DNA of 64,000 nt. Origin: Shimia gijangensis. Its GTDB lineage: Bacteria; Pseudomonadota; Alphaproteobacteria; Rhodobacterales; Rhodobacteraceae. The notes under the pieces are model-generated. The model searched no databases and was not told the DNA's origin. It saw only the letters and a program-made list of their open reading frames with translations. Numbering within the stretch: position 1 is the stretch's first letter; each line of letters opens with the position of its first letter. The DNA lies in contig NZ_FQZQ01000003.1 in assembly GCF_900142085.1 (NCBI RefSeq), forward strand, positions 221,829-285,828. Direction: 5' to 3'. Both the position numbers and the translations under genes were made by a program. Shown one piece after another: positions 9,040 to 19,380 of this stretch.

Positions 9040-9531
9040 ATGCGCGTTGGATTGTACCCAGGAACCTTTGACCCGATTACGATGGGTCACATCGACATCA
9101 TTCGTCGGGCATCGTTATTGGTCGACAAACTGGTGATTGGTGTTGCGATCAATCGCGACAAGGGACCGCTGTTTAGCCTGGAAGAACGCGTTGAGATGAT
9201 CGAGGCCGAATGTGCCAAATTGTCTGCGGAAACCGGTACAGAAATCGTTGCTCATCCGTTTGAGAACCTTCTGATCGATTGTGCCAAGGACGTAGGGGCA
9301 CAAGTCATCGTGCGTGGTTTGCGGGCGGTTGCGGATTTTGAATATGAATTTCAGATGGTTGGCATGAACCGTGCGCTGGACAGTTCTGTCGAGACTGTGT
9401 TCCTGATGGCCGAAGCCAGGCATCAGGCCATCGCATCCAAACTTGTAAAAGAGATTTCCCGCCTCGGCGGAGACGTGTCAAAGTTTGTCACCCCGATGGT
9501 CAATGACGCGCTGAAGGAAAGATTTGGCTAG
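9040..9531 (+). CDS. coaD: phosphopantetheine adenylyltransferase
   Basis: 163 aa, standard family length. The nucleotidyltransferase signature GTFDPITMGHIDIIRRA (residues 8-24, with the TxGH box) and IVRGLRAVADFEYEFQM (residues ~88-104) identify CoaD. It joins ATP and 4'-phosphopantetheine to form dephospho-CoA, the penultimate step of coenzyme A synthesis. CGGAGA lies 8 bases before ATG. It is followed by 132 bases before the next start, so it may be monocistronic. Confidence 0.95.
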   Translation: MRVGLYPGTFDPITMGHIDIIRRASLLVDKLVIGVAINRDKGPLFSLEERVEMIEAECAKLSAETGTEIVAHPFENLLIDCAKDVGAQVIVRGLRAVADFEYEFQMVGMNRALDSSVETVFLMAEARHQAIASKLVKEISRLGGDVSKFVTPMVNDALKERFG

Positions 9532-9663
9532 GGGTCGCACCAAAGCCGAAATGGCCGCGCCTTTACCTTTAGCCCTGTCAGAGTCCTCTAGCGGGGATAG
9601 TTGTCTCCATTTGGAAGTGTGCGAAGTGCATTCTTTGATGTGTTTGGGCTGAAAGGGCGGAAA

Positions 9664-10626
9664 ATGAGCGGATTACTGGCACTGTTGGATGATGTCGCGG
9701 GGATTGCCAAAGTGGCCGCGGCCTCTGTTGACGATGTTGCCGCACAGGCAGCAAAAGCGGGCGCGAAGGCCGCCGGTGCGGTGATAGACGATGCCGCTGT
9801 CACTCCAAAATATGTGCAGGGGTTTCGCGCTGAGCGGGAATTGCCGATCATTTGGAGGATCGCAAAAGGGTCGTTCAAAAACAAACTACTGTATTTGTTG
9901 CCGGTGGGATTGCTGCTGGCTAATTTTGCGCCCTGGCTGATTGCGCCATTGTTGATGCTGGGCGGCGGGTACCTGTGTTTTGAGGGAGCGGAAAAAATCT
10001 GGCATGTGTTGGTGCCGCATCCAGAAGGTCATCATGATCCCGATGAAGAAATAGACGATCCCGCGCATTTGGAAGAAAAAAAAGCAGCTGGCGCGATCAA
10101 GACAGATTTTATTCTGTCAGCGGAGATTATGACAATCGCGCTGGCGGCAATCCCGGATACCAATATCTGGATGGAAGCAGCGACCCTTGCGCTGGTCGGG
10201 ATTGGCATCACTGTCGCCGTCTATGGCAGCGTGGCGCTGATCGTAAAGGCGGACGATCTGGGGTTGTATCTTTATGCCAATGGCCGCCTTGCAATGACAC
10301 GGGCCTTAGGCCGCCGCCTGGTGCGGGTCATGCCGGGATTTATGAAGCTCCTGACCATTGTTGGGACCGGAGCAATGCTGTGGGTTGGCGGGTCTATCAT
10401 CGTGCATGGACTGGAAGAACTTGGGTTCGGTTGGATCGGGCATCATGTGCATGATTTAGCACATTCTGTGTCGCACAATGTCCCTGAGGGAATAAGTGGT
10501 TTTGTGTCCTGGGGCACAAAGGCTGCTTTGGATGGGGTCTTTGGTTTGGCCTTGGGCTTGTGTATCATTCCCTGTGTTACTTTAATTACCCGGATATTTT
10601 CGGGGGGCAGCAAAGCTGCGGACTGA
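9664..10626 (+). CDS. DUF808 (YedI-type) inner-membrane protein
   Basis: About 320 aa from ATG 9664. The N-terminal MSGLLALLDDVAGIAKVAA and the following Ala-rich stretch with VTPKYVQGFRAEREL are typical of the DUF808 family. At least five hydrophobic segments follow (for example LYLLPVGLLLANFAPWLIAP and WLIAPLLMLGGGYLCFEGAE), with a His/Asp-rich loop after the second. The function of the family is not established. An in-frame upstream start 21 codons earlier gives an N-terminus not seen in the family and was not used. Confidence 0.85.
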   Translation: MSGLLALLDDVAGIAKVAAASVDDVAAQAAKAGAKAAGAVIDDAAVTPKYVQGFRAERELPIIWRIAKGSFKNKLLYLLPVGLLLANFAPWLIAPLLMLGGGYLCFEGAEKIWHVLVPHPEGHHDPDEEIDDPAHLEEKKAAGAIKTDFILSAEIMTIALAAIPDTNIWMEAATLALVGIGITVAVYGSVALIVKADDLGLYLYANGRLAMTRALGRRLVRVMPGFMKLLTIVGTGAMLWVGGSIIVHGLEELGFGWIGHHVHDLAHSVSHNVPEGISGFVSWGTKAALDGVFGLALGLCIIPCVTLITRIFSGGSKAAD

Positions 10627-10648
10627 GCCGGGTTTCGCGCTCAAAACA

Positions 10649-11485
10649 ATGAGATTGGACACTATGAAGGATTGGATCAGAGGAAAGCTGCGGGCGCGCA
10701 GAGCCAACCGTTTGCTGCAAAAAGAAGCTGTTCAAACTGACCTTGGTTTCTTGTTTGCGGGCCCTGAAGCTATGACCAGCGGTGTTTTTGAGCCCAAGGA
10801 AACGGCCATCCTGACTGCACTTTTGTCGGATGCGGACAAGTTTGTGAATGTGGGTGCAAACTTTGGCTATTACGTCTGTTTGGCGCAAAGTCTTGGGGTG
10901 CCTTCAGTCGCGGTTGAGCCTGTTCCTGTCAATCTCGAGATATTGCATGGCAACATCGCCCGCAACGGGTACGGGGACAACGTGACTGTCTTTCCCAATG
11001 CTTGCGGAGAGGCCGAAGGCGAAGCCGAGATTTTTGGGGTCGGAACTGGCGCCTCTTTGGTCAAAGGCTGGGCGCGCAACCCGGAAAGCCTTGCGCATAA
11101 GGTACCGATCCGACGCTTGGACGACATGGTGCCCGCAGCCTCGGTCACGTCCCGCACAGTCTTTCTGGTTGATGTGGAAGGTTTCGAGCTGGAGGTGATC
11201 AAAGGGGCGGATGGTATCTTGTCGCGCGAAGACAAGCCCATTTGGCTGATGGAAACTGGCCTGACGGATCATCGCAGTGAAGGTGGTCTGAACCCGCAAT
11301 TCGAGGAAGTGTTCACGCGTGTTTCGCAATACGGGTATGAATTTTATTGCGTAGAACAGCCGGATAAGCCGGTGACGCGGGACATTATCCAAGAAAGCCT
11401 AGAGCGTGGCGTCGACCTTATCGGGGGCATCAACTTTTTGCTGGTGCCGGTTGGGCACCCAGTTGGCCATCTTTTCCCCGCGTGA
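10649..11485 (+). CDS. FkbM-family methyltransferase
   Basis: 278 aa (a start at ATG 10664 is equally possible). FVNVGANFGYYVCLAQSLGV near residue 65 is the SAM-binding motif I with the FkbM-type Gxx-GYY spacing. VEPVPVNLEILHGNIARNG is motif II, and FLVDVEGFELEVIKGADGIL near residue 172 is the characteristic FkbM DxEGxE-x3-L/I-x-G block. Members O-methylate sugars or lipid-linked substrates. No glycan genes flank it, so the target is unknown. A strong terminator follows. Confidence 0.85.
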   Translation: MRLDTMKDWIRGKLRARRANRLLQKEAVQTDLGFLFAGPEAMTSGVFEPKETAILTALLSDADKFVNVGANFGYYVCLAQSLGVPSVAVEPVPVNLEILHGNIARNGYGDNVTVFPNACGEAEGEAEIFGVGTGASLVKGWARNPESLAHKVPIRRLDDMVPAASVTSRTVFLVDVEGFELEVIKGADGILSREDKPIWLMETGLTDHRSEGGLNPQFEEVFTRVSQYGYEFYCVEQPDKPVTRDIIQESLERGVDLIGGINFLLVPVGHPVGHLFPA

Positions 11486-11510
11486 GATCAGGGGCATTTT
11501 TCGACTTCAA

Positions 11511-11538
11511 AAAAGGGGCGCAAAGAAGCGCCCCTTTT
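11511..11538. terminator. bidirectional terminator between FkbM gene and tkt
   Basis: Perfect 11-bp stem AAAAGGGGCGC / GCGCCCCTTTT with a 6-base loop, placed between the convergent stops at 11485 and 11563. Confidence 0.9.
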
Positions 11539-11562
11539 CTATTGGATTTCGATCCAAGTGGT

Positions 11563-13587
11563 TCAGAGCAGAGCCTTGGCTTTGTCCGCGACATTCTGAG
11601 CCGTGATGCCGAATTTCTCAAACAATTCGCCAGCAGGCGCCGAAGCCCCAAAGCGGTCCATCCCGACAAAATCGGATTTGCCCGGTTTGGCGCGTTCTCC
11701 CAACAACCACTGATCCCAGCCCTGACGCACCCCGGCTTCGATACCGATACGTACAGCGGACCCTGCCGGAAGAACTTTGCGACGATAGGCTTCGTCTTGC
11801 TGAGCGAACAGTTCCATACACGGCATGGATACCACACGTGTGCCGATGCCCATCTCTTCCAGCTTGGCTTTGGCGTCCATCGCAGTGGCCACTTCAGACC
11901 CCGTGGCAATCAGGATCACCTGACGTTTGCCTTCCGCTTCGGCCAGCACATAGGCGCCCTGGGCGGACAGGTTTTTTAACTTATGTTCGGTACGTACCGT
12001 TGGCAGGTTCTGGCGGGTCAGCGCCATCACTGAAGGCGTTTCTTTGGAAGAGATCGCGATTTCCCAGGCTTCTGCCGTTTCCACAGTGTCGGCGGGGCGG
12101 AAAACATAAGTGTTTGGTGTTGCGCGGCAAATCGCCAAATGCTCGACCGGCTGGTGTGTCGGTCCATCTTCACCGACGCCGATGGAATCGTGTGTCATGA
12201 CGAACACGGTGGGGATTTTCATCAATGCGGCCAGACGCATGGATGGGCGGGCGTAATCCGTGAAGCAAAAGAACGTGCCCGAGTAGGGGCGCATGCCGCC
12301 ATGCAACGCCATGCCGTTCATTGCGGCGGCCATGCCGTGTTCGCGGATACCCCAATAAACATAACGGCCCTTGCGGTTGTCCGTGTCAAACACGCCCAGA
12401 TCAGCCGTTTTGGTGTTGTTTGAGCCTGTAAGGTCAGCAGAGCCACCGACTGTTTCCGGCATGATTGGGTTGATGACGGCCAACGCCAATTCCGAGGATT
12501 TGCGTGTCGCGACCGAAGGTTTGTCTTCGGAGATTTGCTTTTTCAGGGCTTTAATGACCGCAGACAGTTTGTTGGGCACATCCAGCGTATAAGCACGGTT
12601 AAAGCGGTTTTGCTTTTGCGTGGAAACTTCAGCAAAACGGCCTTCCCATGCAACGCGATCTGCCGCACCTCGTGACCCGATGGCTTCCCACTGTGCTTTG
12701 ACGTCAGCGGGCACTTCGAAAGGCCCAGTGGTCCAGCCATAAGCCTCTTTTGCGGCTTTCATCTGGTCGGCATCGGTCAATGCGCCGTGACCTTTGGACG
12801 TGTCTTGCGCCGCGTGGCCCAGTGCAATGTGGGTTTTGCAGGCAATCATCGATGGTTTTTTGGTTTTCTTGGCGGCTGTCAGAGCGGCATCAATCGCCTC
12901 GGGGTCGTGACCGTCGATTTCCTGTACGTGCCAGCCAGAGGCCTTAAAGCGCTGGATCTGGTTGGTGCGATCTGAAAGCTCAACAGTGCCATCAATGGTG
13001 ATGTTGTTGTTGTCCCACATCAGGATCAGTTTTCCCAATTGGTGGCGTCCGGCAAGGCCAATGGCCTCGTGGCTGATGCCCTCCATGAGACACCCATCGC
13101 CTGCCATCACATAGGTATAGTGATCGACGATCTTTTTACCGTATTGCGCGCGTTGCATTTCTTCGGCCATGGCAAAGCCAACCGCGTTTGCAATACCCTG
13201 ACCCAAAGGTCCGGTCGTGGTTTCTACAGCGTCCAAAAGGAAGTTTTCCGGATGGCCGGCAGTCAACGCACCCATTTGGCGGAAGTTTTTGACCTGATCC
13301 AGCGTCACTTGGGCGTCGCCACACAGATGCAACAGCGAATAGATCAGCATTGATCCATGACCCGCTGACAGGATGAACCGATCACGGTCTGGCCATTGCG
13401 GGTTGGCCGCATCAAATTTCAGGTGCTTTTCAAACAGCACAGTGGCAACGTCAGCCATGCCCATCGGCATGCCTGAGTGGCCGGAATTGGCGGCAGCTAC
13501 CGCATCCAGCGTTAGGGCGCGGATGGCAGCAGCTTTCATCCAGTGTTCGGGGTTCTTTTTGCGAAGAGCAGCGATATCCACGGGCAT
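11563..13587 (-). CDS. tkt: transketolase
   Basis: 674 aa, normal family length. Thiamine-diphosphate domain motifs include [19 protein letters not shown] near residue 29 and [13 protein letters not shown] with [10 protein letters not shown] near 155-190. The pyrimidine-binding domain shows [17 protein letters not shown] and [20 protein letters not shown]. The enzyme moves two-carbon units between ketose and aldose phosphates in the pentose phosphate pathway. ATG 13587 was chosen because AAAGGA precedes it and the sequence upstream (to 13794) does not resemble the family. The divergent gene on the other side is the zapA operon. Confidence 0.96.
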   Translation of the reverse strand: MPVDIAALRKKNPEHWMKAAAIRALTLDAVAAANSGHSGMPMGMADVATVLFEKHLKFDAANPQWPDRDRFILSAGHGSMLIYSLLHLCGDAQVTLDQVKNFRQMGALTAGHPENFLLDAVETTTGPLGQGIANAVGFAMAEEMQRAQYGKKIVDHYTYVMAGDGCLMEGISHEAIGLAGRHQLGKLILMWDNNNITIDGTVELSDRTNQIQRFKASGWHVQEIDGHDPEAIDAALTAAKKTKKPSMIACKTHIALGHAAQDTSKGHGALTDADQMKAAKEAYGWTTGPFEVPADVKAQWEAIGSRGAADRVAWEGRFAEVSTQKQNRFNRAYTLDVPNKLSAVIKALKKQISEDKPSVATRKSSELALAVINPIMPETVGGSADLTGSNNTKTADLGVFDTDNRKGRYVYWGIREHGMAAAMNGMALHGGMRPYSGTFFCFTDYARPSMRLAALMKIPTVFVMTHDSIGVGEDGPTHQPVEHLAICRATPNTYVFRPADTVETAEAWEIAISSKETPSVMALTRQNLPTVRTEHKLKNLSAQGAYVLAEAEGKRQVILIATGSEVATAMDAKAKLEEMGIGTRVVSMPCMELFAQQDEAYRRKVLPAGSAVRIGIEAGVRQGWDQWLLGERAKPGKSDFVGMDRFGASAPAGELFEKFGITAQNVADKAKALL

Positions 13588-13823
13588 TTCCTTTGACTGG
13601 TCGCTTAAAGTTTGACGTTGAATATCAGGCTGGGGGTGAAGATCAAGCGCGGCGTCCAAGTGGTTGATGTCAAAAGGCGAGCAATTTGCATTTTCATTGG
13701 CTAATATCGGCCTAAGTGGAAAAAAATGCCGATTCGTGCGTTGTCGGGACAGCACCGCACAGATAAAATCTGCGGTAGGGCACAAGCTCTGCAAAAAAGA
13801 CCCGCACGGAAGGGAAGAGGCGA

Positions 13824-14489
13824 ATGAGTGATATCAGCGATCTGGAAAGCAGGATCAGCGCTGCGATGGACCGGATTGGTCGCGGGTTAGAAGCGCTCGA
13901 CAAGCCTGCTATCGACGATGGCGGTGCACAATCTGAGGCTTTGCAAAATGAGCTGGATGGTGAAAAAATCGCCAATGCCCAGCTCGAAGAACGCAACAAA
14001 GCGCTGCATGCTAAAGTAGAAGACATGGAAACCGCGCTGGCGGCTTCCAGTGATGCGGTCGAAAAAGCAGTCGAAGCGCGCGAGTCCGCGGAAAAAGACC
14101 TCGCGTCTGCACGCGTTGAGGCCGAGTCTGCCCGGGCAGAAGCGGATGCCGCCAAAGAGAGTGCGCAAGAGGCAAAAAACAATGAGCCTGCCGTGAATTT
14201 GGATATAAACCGCGATCCTATTTTAAAGCTTTCGAAGCGACTCAATCGGATGCGACGCACCAGCCGTCAGGTGCGTGGCGCAAGTGTGGTGCTGCGTGAG
14301 GCCGCCGAAAAAGGTCTTTCTGATCCGTCTTTGATCAATCAGGCGATGGTGACAGAACTTGAAAACCTCAAGGCATTGCGGGCCTCTGAACAGGCCGAAA
14401 TGGATCTCATTATCGGAGCACTTCGGCCTATGCTGGAGCACAACGATGGTGAGCCCGCTGATGCGGCAAGTCAAAAAGGAGACGGTTGA
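13824..14489 (+). CDS. coiled-coil protein encoded upstream of zapA
   Basis: 221 aa. A predicted coiled coil covers about residues 40-130 ([20 protein letters not shown] and an Ala/Glu-rich run). It is followed by an Arg-rich segment ([16 protein letters not shown]) and a C-terminal helical part. No known catalytic domain. The stop codon shares one base with the zapA start (TGATG), so the two are translationally coupled. A role in cell division next to ZapA is an inference from this arrangement, which is common in alphaproteobacteria. Confidence 0.8.
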   Translation: MSDISDLESRISAAMDRIGRGLEALDKPAIDDGGAQSEALQNELDGEKIANAQLEERNKALHAKVEDMETALAASSDAVEKAVEARESAEKDLASARVEAESARAEADAAKESAQEAKNNEPAVNLDINRDPILKLSKRLNRMRRTSRQVRGASVVLREAAEKGLSDPSLINQAMVTELENLKALRASEQAEMDLIIGALRPMLEHNDGEPADAASQKGDG

Positions 14490-14872
14490 TGGCCGAAGTG
14501 GAAATCCTAATCGGTGGTCGCGCCTTTGAAGTGGCATGTCAGGAAGGCGAACAACATTACCTCCAAGCTGCCGCAAAGATGCTGGATGACGAAGCTCAGG
14601 TTCTGGCAAACCAAATCGGCCGCATTCCTGAAAACCGGATGCTGTTGATGGCGGGCCTTATGCTGGCCGACAAAACGGCTGGTGTCGAAGATCGTTTGCG
14701 CGAACTTGAAGGCAAGTTGGCTGAAACCGAAGCCCAGTTGACAGCATTGAAAAACGCCGATCCCGAACAGGTCAAGATCGCGGTTATTCCGACCGAAGTT
14801 ACGGATACATTGGCTGAACTTGCCGCTCGGGCAGAAGCTCTGGCCGCCACGGTCGAGGAAAAAGCGGGCTGA
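14489..14872 (+). CDS. zapA: cell division protein ZapA
   Basis: 127 aa. The N-terminal AEVEILIGGRAFEVACQEGE followed by YLQAAAKMLDDEAQ is the ZapA globular head; the C-terminal half is a coiled coil (ELEGKLAETEAQLTALKN). ZapA binds and bundles FtsZ protofilaments at midcell. AAGGAGACGG precedes ATG 14489; the TTG immediately before it is not needed. A strong terminator stands 28 bases after the stop. Confidence 0.88.
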   Translation: MAEVEILIGGRAFEVACQEGEQHYLQAAAKMLDDEAQVLANQIGRIPENRMLLMAGLMLADKTAGVEDRLRELEGKLAETEAQLTALKNADPEQVKIAVIPTEVTDTLAELAARAEALAATVEEKAG

Positions 14873-14900
14873 TTGTACCCTGCCAAAACACTGTGTTTTA

Positions 14901-14938
14901 ATGGAAAAGGCCGCTCGATGATGAGCGGCCTTTTCCAT
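14901..14938. terminator. bidirectional terminator between zapA and the glutaredoxin gene
   Basis: Perfect 16-bp inverted repeat ATGGAAAAGGCCGCTC / GAGCGGCCTTTTCCAT around a 6-base loop, between convergent stops at 14872 and 14955. Confidence 0.92.
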
Positions 14939-14954
14939 TTGTTGTCTGTTAGTT

Positions 14955-15317
14955 TTAGCCGTTGGCTTCGCGGATTTTGTCGGCTGCATCTTTGTCAAAG
15001 CCCACACCGTTGGTTTCAAACATAGTGTCCAATTCACCCGAAAGCGTCATTTCGGTGATGATGTCACAGCCACCAACAAATTCACCTTTGATGTAAAGCT
15101 GCGGGATGGTCGGCCAATCCGAATAGTCCTTGATGCCCTGGCGAATGTCTTCGTCAGCCAGAACGTTTACGTCGGCGAAATCCACGCCCATGTAATTCAG
15201 AACGCCAGCCACGCGGCTGGAGAACCCACACTGCGGCATTTCTTTTGTACCTTTCATGAAAAGCACAACGTCATTGGCTTTGACGGTCTCGGTGATCCGG
15301 GTATTTGCATCGCTCAT
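14955..15317 (-). CDS. grxD: monothiol glutaredoxin, Grx4 type
   Basis: 120 aa. [20 protein letters not shown] near residue 20 contains the CGFS active site of monothiol glutaredoxins. [20 protein letters not shown] near residue 68 is the glutathione-binding TIPQ-x-G-GG block. Grx4 proteins carry a [2Fe-2S] cluster shared with glutathione and often with BolA. Here bolA lies two genes upstream in the same overlapping run, matching that partnership. Its start overlaps the stop of the small membrane-protein gene by 4 bases (ATGA). Confidence 0.93.
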   Translation of the reverse strand: MSDANTRITETVKANDVVLFMKGTKEMPQCGFSSRVAGVLNYMGVDFADVNVLADEDIRQGIKDYSDWPTIPQLYIKGEFVGGCDIITEMTLSGELDTMFETNGVGFDKDAADKIREANG

Positions 15318-15547
15318 TGGCGCGTTTCCTTTTGGCTCTGCGCCGACTTGAGGCGCTGTCTGTCTGCAAGCATATCCTGAAGAATGCTGGTGGTGGTTGC
15401 GTCCTGGCCGAGTGCACGTCTGGCCACGTTTTGCGGCTGAACACTGGAAAGGGGCTTGTATCTTTGTCCTCTGAGATAGGCCTCTGCTATGGCGGCGGCA
15501 ACCACCAAAAGCACAATAACGCCTATAATCAGAAGGGCTGTGTTCAT
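15314..15547 (-). CDS. small single-pass membrane protein between bolA and grxD
   Basis: 77 aa. Residues 4-25 form one hydrophobic helix ([20 protein letters not shown]), followed by a basic, probably cytoplasmic tail with no recognisable motif. Start and stop overlap both neighbours by 4 bases, so it is a genuine member of the bolA-grxD transcript. Function unknown. Confidence 0.75.
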   Translation of the reverse strand: MNTALLIIGVIVLLVVAAAIAEAYLRGQRYKPLSSVQPQNVARRALGQDATTTSILQDMLADRQRLKSAQSQKETRQ

Positions 15548-15774
15548 TCAGGTGCCTTGGTTGTCAAAGCAAGAGCATGCAGCGCCCCACTGTCGATGGC
15601 GGATTTCACGGTGGCGTTCACGGCGCGTTGTTGTTGAACGCGGCTCACACCACGAAAACTTTCGTCAATAACCTCGGCAGAGAAATGCGCGCCGTCGTCG
15701 CCCAAAACTGTGATTTTGGCATCCGGGAACCCCGCGCGGATCAGGGTTTCGATTTCAGAAGCAAGAATGGCCAT
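15544..15774 (-). CDS. bolA: BolA-family protein
   Basis: 76 aa. The fold-defining sequence runs from [20 protein letters not shown] to [20 protein letters not shown], with the conserved late His in [14 protein letters not shown]. BolA partners with CGFS glutaredoxins to hold or sense [2Fe-2S] clusters. The class (BolA2/BolA3-like, short, no extra loop) and the overlap-linked grxD gene support a role in iron-sulfur handling rather than cell-shape control. Confidence 0.9.
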   Translation of the reverse strand: MAILASEIETLIRAGFPDAKITVLGDDGAHFSAEVIDESFRGVSRVQQQRAVNATVKSAIDSGALHALALTTKAPE

Positions 15775-15838
15775 GGGCGGAATCCTAAATGATGTGTTTG
15801 AGTGAATTTAGTCATGTCAGCCGCGAGCTTCAAGCAGG

Positions 15839-16333
15839 TCATGGCCTGCCTCTTGGCCCGTCGCTGCGATCATAATTGAATACAAGAAGATCCACGGAGA
15901 CACCATCTCGGCGATGCCAAATCTTTGTGGCGTTATGATCCTGACAGAAACCAGCTTTGTTATATGAGCGGATGGCGCGGGCGTTTTCGGGTGCAACATC
16001 CAACCAAACCCGATCTTTTCCAAGAGTCATCAGACCAAAGTGCACTAAATCCTTTAAAAACAATTGGCCAAGTCCCGTGTCAGTTTGATCCAACGCCAGA
16101 CGTCGCAGCTCGGTTTGCTGATCGGGGTGTGTCAATTCGTTGAACAATGCAAATCCGGCGGGGGACCCGTCATAGATCCAGATCAAAAGTGCGGCATCAA
16201 CGTCTTCTATATAAGCCTGCAAAACATCGTCTGGTGAATCCTCAATAAAGGTGAGGTTTTCTTTTCGCCCGGCGTTTCTGTGAATAAAGGGAAAATCAGA
16301 GGCTTGCGCAGGTCGTAGGGTTGAAACGGTCAT
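15839..16333 (-). CDS. GNAT-family N-acetyltransferase
   Basis: 164 aa. The GNAT fold is seen in STLRPAQASDFPFIHRNA at the start, an acetyl-CoA loop region near TDTGLGQLFLKDLVHFGL (Q/RxxGxG/A-type) and DVAPENARAIRSYNKAGFCQ near residue 118, the usual C-terminal N-x-RA-x3-Y-x-K-x-GF block. Substrate unknown. It overlaps the upstream AllA-like gene by 4 bases. Confidence 0.85.
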   Translation of the reverse strand: MTVSTLRPAQASDFPFIHRNAGRKENLTFIEDSPDDVLQAYIEDVDAALLIWIYDGSPAGFALFNELTHPDQQTELRRLALDQTDTGLGQLFLKDLVHFGLMTLGKDRVWLDVAPENARAIRSYNKAGFCQDHNATKIWHRRDGVSVDLLVFNYDRSDGPRGRP

Positions 16334-16986
16334 GGGTGCTCTCTTAGGGGGACGGACAGATACACACCGAATTCCTGGCCAATGTCTGCACTGACCCGCG
16401 CATGCACGGCGCCCTGCCGATCCAGAAATCTCTGCTGGTCACGAACCGGAAAAATCCCTTCGTGCCAGATATTTGCGTGGATATGTAAACCTTGGGTCCC
16501 GTCACACCAAAAGGCCACGACCTTGTCCGGGCTGAGATCATCTCCGGGCAGCGCCAGGGGCACAACAAAAGGTTTTTTCTCAAGTGGAAAGAACAATTGT
16601 CCCCCGTCAGGGTGATAATTCATATGCCAAAGCAGGATTTGATCGCGGGGTGTGGTTTGACGCTCTGTGCTGGCGGTTTGTGGGTCCGCCGCCCAACCGA
16701 GCACATATTTGCCTTTGACGGCGTCATTTTCGCCAAACAACACGTCCCCCCGCCAGTCGCATGTGAATGTCCCCTCTACAAAACCACCCTCATCCCCGGT
16801 GCCTTCGTCTATCTGTCGCCACCCTTGAGCTGGCCAACGCGTTATATCAATCTGAAACCCTTCGGGGTCATCGACAAGACAGCCATAGCCTTGCAATGCG
16901 TGATCCGTGGCCACCACCAATGGCACTTCATACAGCGGCAACGAGGGCTTGCTGGCTGCATCAAACATGTAAACTGGGGCGGACAT
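16330..16986 (-). CDS. ureidoglycolate lyase-like cupin protein
   Basis: About 218 aa from ATG 16986. The segment ILLWHMNYHPDGGQLFFPLE and the later LHIHANIWHEGIFPV and GVYLSVPL resemble the ureidoglycolate lyase (AllA) superfamily, a small beta-barrel with histidines arranged near the active site. Purine-ureide use is suggested by the family and by purL nearby, but no other allantoin gene is visible, so the substrate remains open. GAGGTG precedes the start; an in-frame ATG at 17094 was rejected as it overlaps the purL terminator. Confidence 0.6.
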   Translation of the reverse strand: MSAPVYMFDAASKPSLPLYEVPLVVATDHALQGYGCLVDDPEGFQIDITRWPAQGWRQIDEGTGDEGGFVEGTFTCDWRGDVLFGENDAVKGKYVLGWAADPQTASTERQTTPRDQILLWHMNYHPDGGQLFFPLEKKPFVVPLALPGDDLSPDKVVAFWCDGTQGLHIHANIWHEGIFPVRDQQRFLDRQGAVHARVSADIGQEFGVYLSVPLREHP

Positions 16987-17057
16987 CAGTAGGCACCTCA
17001 CCGTAAAAGGGACTCGTTGGTTTGACCCTACGAGCGGTCGAAAGGCAGGAAAAGAAA

Positions 17058-17084
17058 AAAGGCAAACGCTGGACGCTTGCCTTT
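17058..17084 (-). terminator. intrinsic terminator after purL
   Basis: On the minus strand AAAGGCAA / TTGCCTTT forms an 8-bp stem with an 11-base loop, followed by TTTTTTCTTTTCC. It is 48 bases beyond the purL stop. Confidence 0.8.
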
Positions 17085-17131
17085 GTCTTTTCACACTATG
17101 CGGGGTAAGCGGCCGTTGCCCTTAACCCGTT

Positions 17132-19297
17132 TTATCCGATCGCTTCGGCAAAACTGCTACGGAACAGAACGGCCATTTCCGCCAGCGGCGCACCTGAATT
17201 GCCAAACCACACGTGATCACCGGTGAATTTGCCCACAGAGGTGACACTTACACCGGACGGACCGGCTGCAATCATCAGGGCTTCGGCCTGATCAAAGTTA
17301 CAGGCCACCAGATAACGGCCCTGATCTTCGCCAAACAACGTCGCAGTGTCATCACTGTCCAACTGCACTCCGACACCTGCGGCTTCGGCCATTTCAAAAG
17401 CGGCCAGTGCCAGACCACCGTCTGCAATATCCGTGCACGCTTTGATAAAATCGCGGTTGGCGCGAATGAACTCGCCGTTGGCTTTCTCGACAGCCAGATC
17501 GACATGGGGCGCGTCCCCGTCTTCCCGGTTGAACACTTCAGCCAGCAATGCAGACTGCCCCAAATGCCCGGCGCTTTCGCCAACCATCAACAAAACATGA
17601 CCGTCACGGGCGTCGCCGACGATGGGTTCTTCTCCGGCTGCGATAAGACCCACGGCACCAATAGTTGGCGTCGGCAAAATCGCGCTGCCGTCGGTTTCAT
17701 TGTACAAAGACACGTTGCCCGACACGATTGGCATGTCCAGCGCTGCAACTGCTTCGCCAATACCTTTGATCGCGCCCACGAACTGACCCATGATCTCGGG
17801 CTTTTCCGGGTTGCCAAAGTTAAGGTTGTCGGTCGTCGCCAAGGGCAGGGCGCCCACAGCACACAAATTGCGGTAGGCTTCGGCTACAGCCTGTTTGCCG
17901 CCCTCGGTTGGGTTGGCTTTGACATAACGCGGTGTCACGTCTGAAGTGAACGCCAGTTTCTTGTCCGTGCCGTGCACACGCACAATGCCAGCCCCTTGGC
18001 CGGGCAGGCGGGCGCTGTCGGCCATGACCATCGTGTCATATTGCTCATACACCCATTGCTTACCGGCATAGTTTGGCGACGAAATCAGGCCCTTGAGACC
18101 GTCAATAGGATCGATCTGCGGCACGCTGTCGGCGTCAAGTTCTTCGGCGGCTGGAGTGGGCACCCAAGGGCGGTCATATTCAGGCGCTGTTGAAGACAGT
18201 TTGGACAGTGTCAGATCAGCTTTGACCTCACCATTGTGCAACACAAGGAACCGGTCTTCGGCAATGGTTTCGCCAACGATTGCAAAATCGAGGTCCCATT
18301 TTTCGAACACGGCGCGGGCCTCAGATTCGAGCTCCGGCTTGAGAACCATCAGCATGCGTTCCTGGCTCTCAGACAGCATCATCTCATAGGCTGTCATGTT
18401 GTCTTCGCGCTGTGGCACATCCTCGAGGTTCAGCTTCACGCCCAACTTGCCCTTGTCACCCATTTCGACCGCAGAACAGGTCAGACCCGCGGCCCCCATA
18501 TCCTGGATTGAGATCACGGCGCCGGTTTGCATCAGTTCCAGTGTGGCTTCCATCAGACGTTTTTCGGTGAAAGGATCACCAACCTGAACGGTGGGGCGTT
18601 TCTCTTCGATGGTGTCGTCAAATTCGGCGGATGCCATTGTGGCACCGCCAACGCCGTCGCGACCGGTTTTCGCGCCAAGGTACACAACCGGCATGCCAAT
18701 GCCAGACGCGGCCGAGTAGAAAATACTGTCAGTCTTGGCCAGGCCAGCAGCAAAGGCGTTTACCAGACAGTTGCCGTTATAGGCCGGGTGGAAGCGGACT
18801 TCGCCACCAACTGTGGGCACGCCAAAGCAGTTGCCATATCCGCCAACGCCTTCGACGACGCCGTTGACCAACTGGCGGGTCTTATGGTGGCTGGTTTCGC
18901 CAAACGACAATGAGTTCATCGCAGCGATGGGACGGGCACCCATCGTAAAGACGTCGCGCAGAATGCCGCCAACCCCTGTGGCAGCCCCCTGATAGGGTTC
19001 GATGTATGAGGGGTGGTTGTGGCTTTCCATTTTGAAAACCACGGCGTCTCCGTCGCCAATGTCGACAATACCGGCGTTTTCACCGGGACCACAGATCACC
19101 TGAGGGCCGTCGGTGGGCAGGGTGCGCAACCAGAGTTTCGACGACTTATACGAACAGTGTTCGTTCCACATCGCCGAGAAAATCCCCAACTCGGTAAAGC
19201 TCGGCTCGCGCCCGATAATCTCGAGAATACGCTCGTATTCATCCGGCTTAAGGCCGTGAGCTGCGATGAGATCGGGTGTGATGGCCGGTTCCTGCAT
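17132..19297 (-). CDS. purL: phosphoribosylformylglycinamidine synthase II
   Basis: 721 aa, the length of small-type PurL (the synthetase subunit that works with PurQ and PurS). Diagnostic runs include [18 protein letters not shown] near residue 41, [20 protein letters not shown] near residue 86 (ATP/FGAR binding), and [20 protein letters not shown] near residue 268. It performs the ATP- and glutamine-dependent fourth step of purine synthesis. purQ and purS are not adjacent, so they lie elsewhere. Confidence 0.96.
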   Translation of the reverse strand: MQEPAITPDLIAAHGLKPDEYERILEIIGREPSFTELGIFSAMWNEHCSYKSSKLWLRTLPTDGPQVICGPGENAGIVDIGDGDAVVFKMESHNHPSYIEPYQGAATGVGGILRDVFTMGARPIAAMNSLSFGETSHHKTRQLVNGVVEGVGGYGNCFGVPTVGGEVRFHPAYNGNCLVNAFAAGLAKTDSIFYSAASGIGMPVVYLGAKTGRDGVGGATMASAEFDDTIEEKRPTVQVGDPFTEKRLMEATLELMQTGAVISIQDMGAAGLTCSAVEMGDKGKLGVKLNLEDVPQREDNMTAYEMMLSESQERMLMVLKPELESEARAVFEKWDLDFAIVGETIAEDRFLVLHNGEVKADLTLSKLSSTAPEYDRPWVPTPAAEELDADSVPQIDPIDGLKGLISSPNYAGKQWVYEQYDTMVMADSARLPGQGAGIVRVHGTDKKLAFTSDVTPRYVKANPTEGGKQAVAEAYRNLCAVGALPLATTDNLNFGNPEKPEIMGQFVGAIKGIGEAVAALDMPIVSGNVSLYNETDGSAILPTPTIGAVGLIAAGEEPIVGDARDGHVLLMVGESAGHLGQSALLAEVFNREDGDAPHVDLAVEKANGEFIRANRDFIKACTDIADGGLALAAFEMAEAAGVGVQLDSDDTATLFGEDQGRYLVACNFDQAEALMIAAGPSGVSVTSVGKFTGDHVWFGNSGAPLAEMAVLFRSSFAEAIG

Positions 19298-19380
19298 GGT
19301 CGTGAGATTCCCATTAAAGACGCGTTTAACAGGGCTTTTAGGTCAGTCAGGCCATAAGGGAAAGGGCTAACAGGTCGCAG

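Noticed and set aside
13588..13823. 6S RNA near zapA, as in some alphaproteobacteria
   Set aside because: Neither the tkt-zapA spacer nor the short region after zapA shows the long bulged hairpin expected of 6S RNA.
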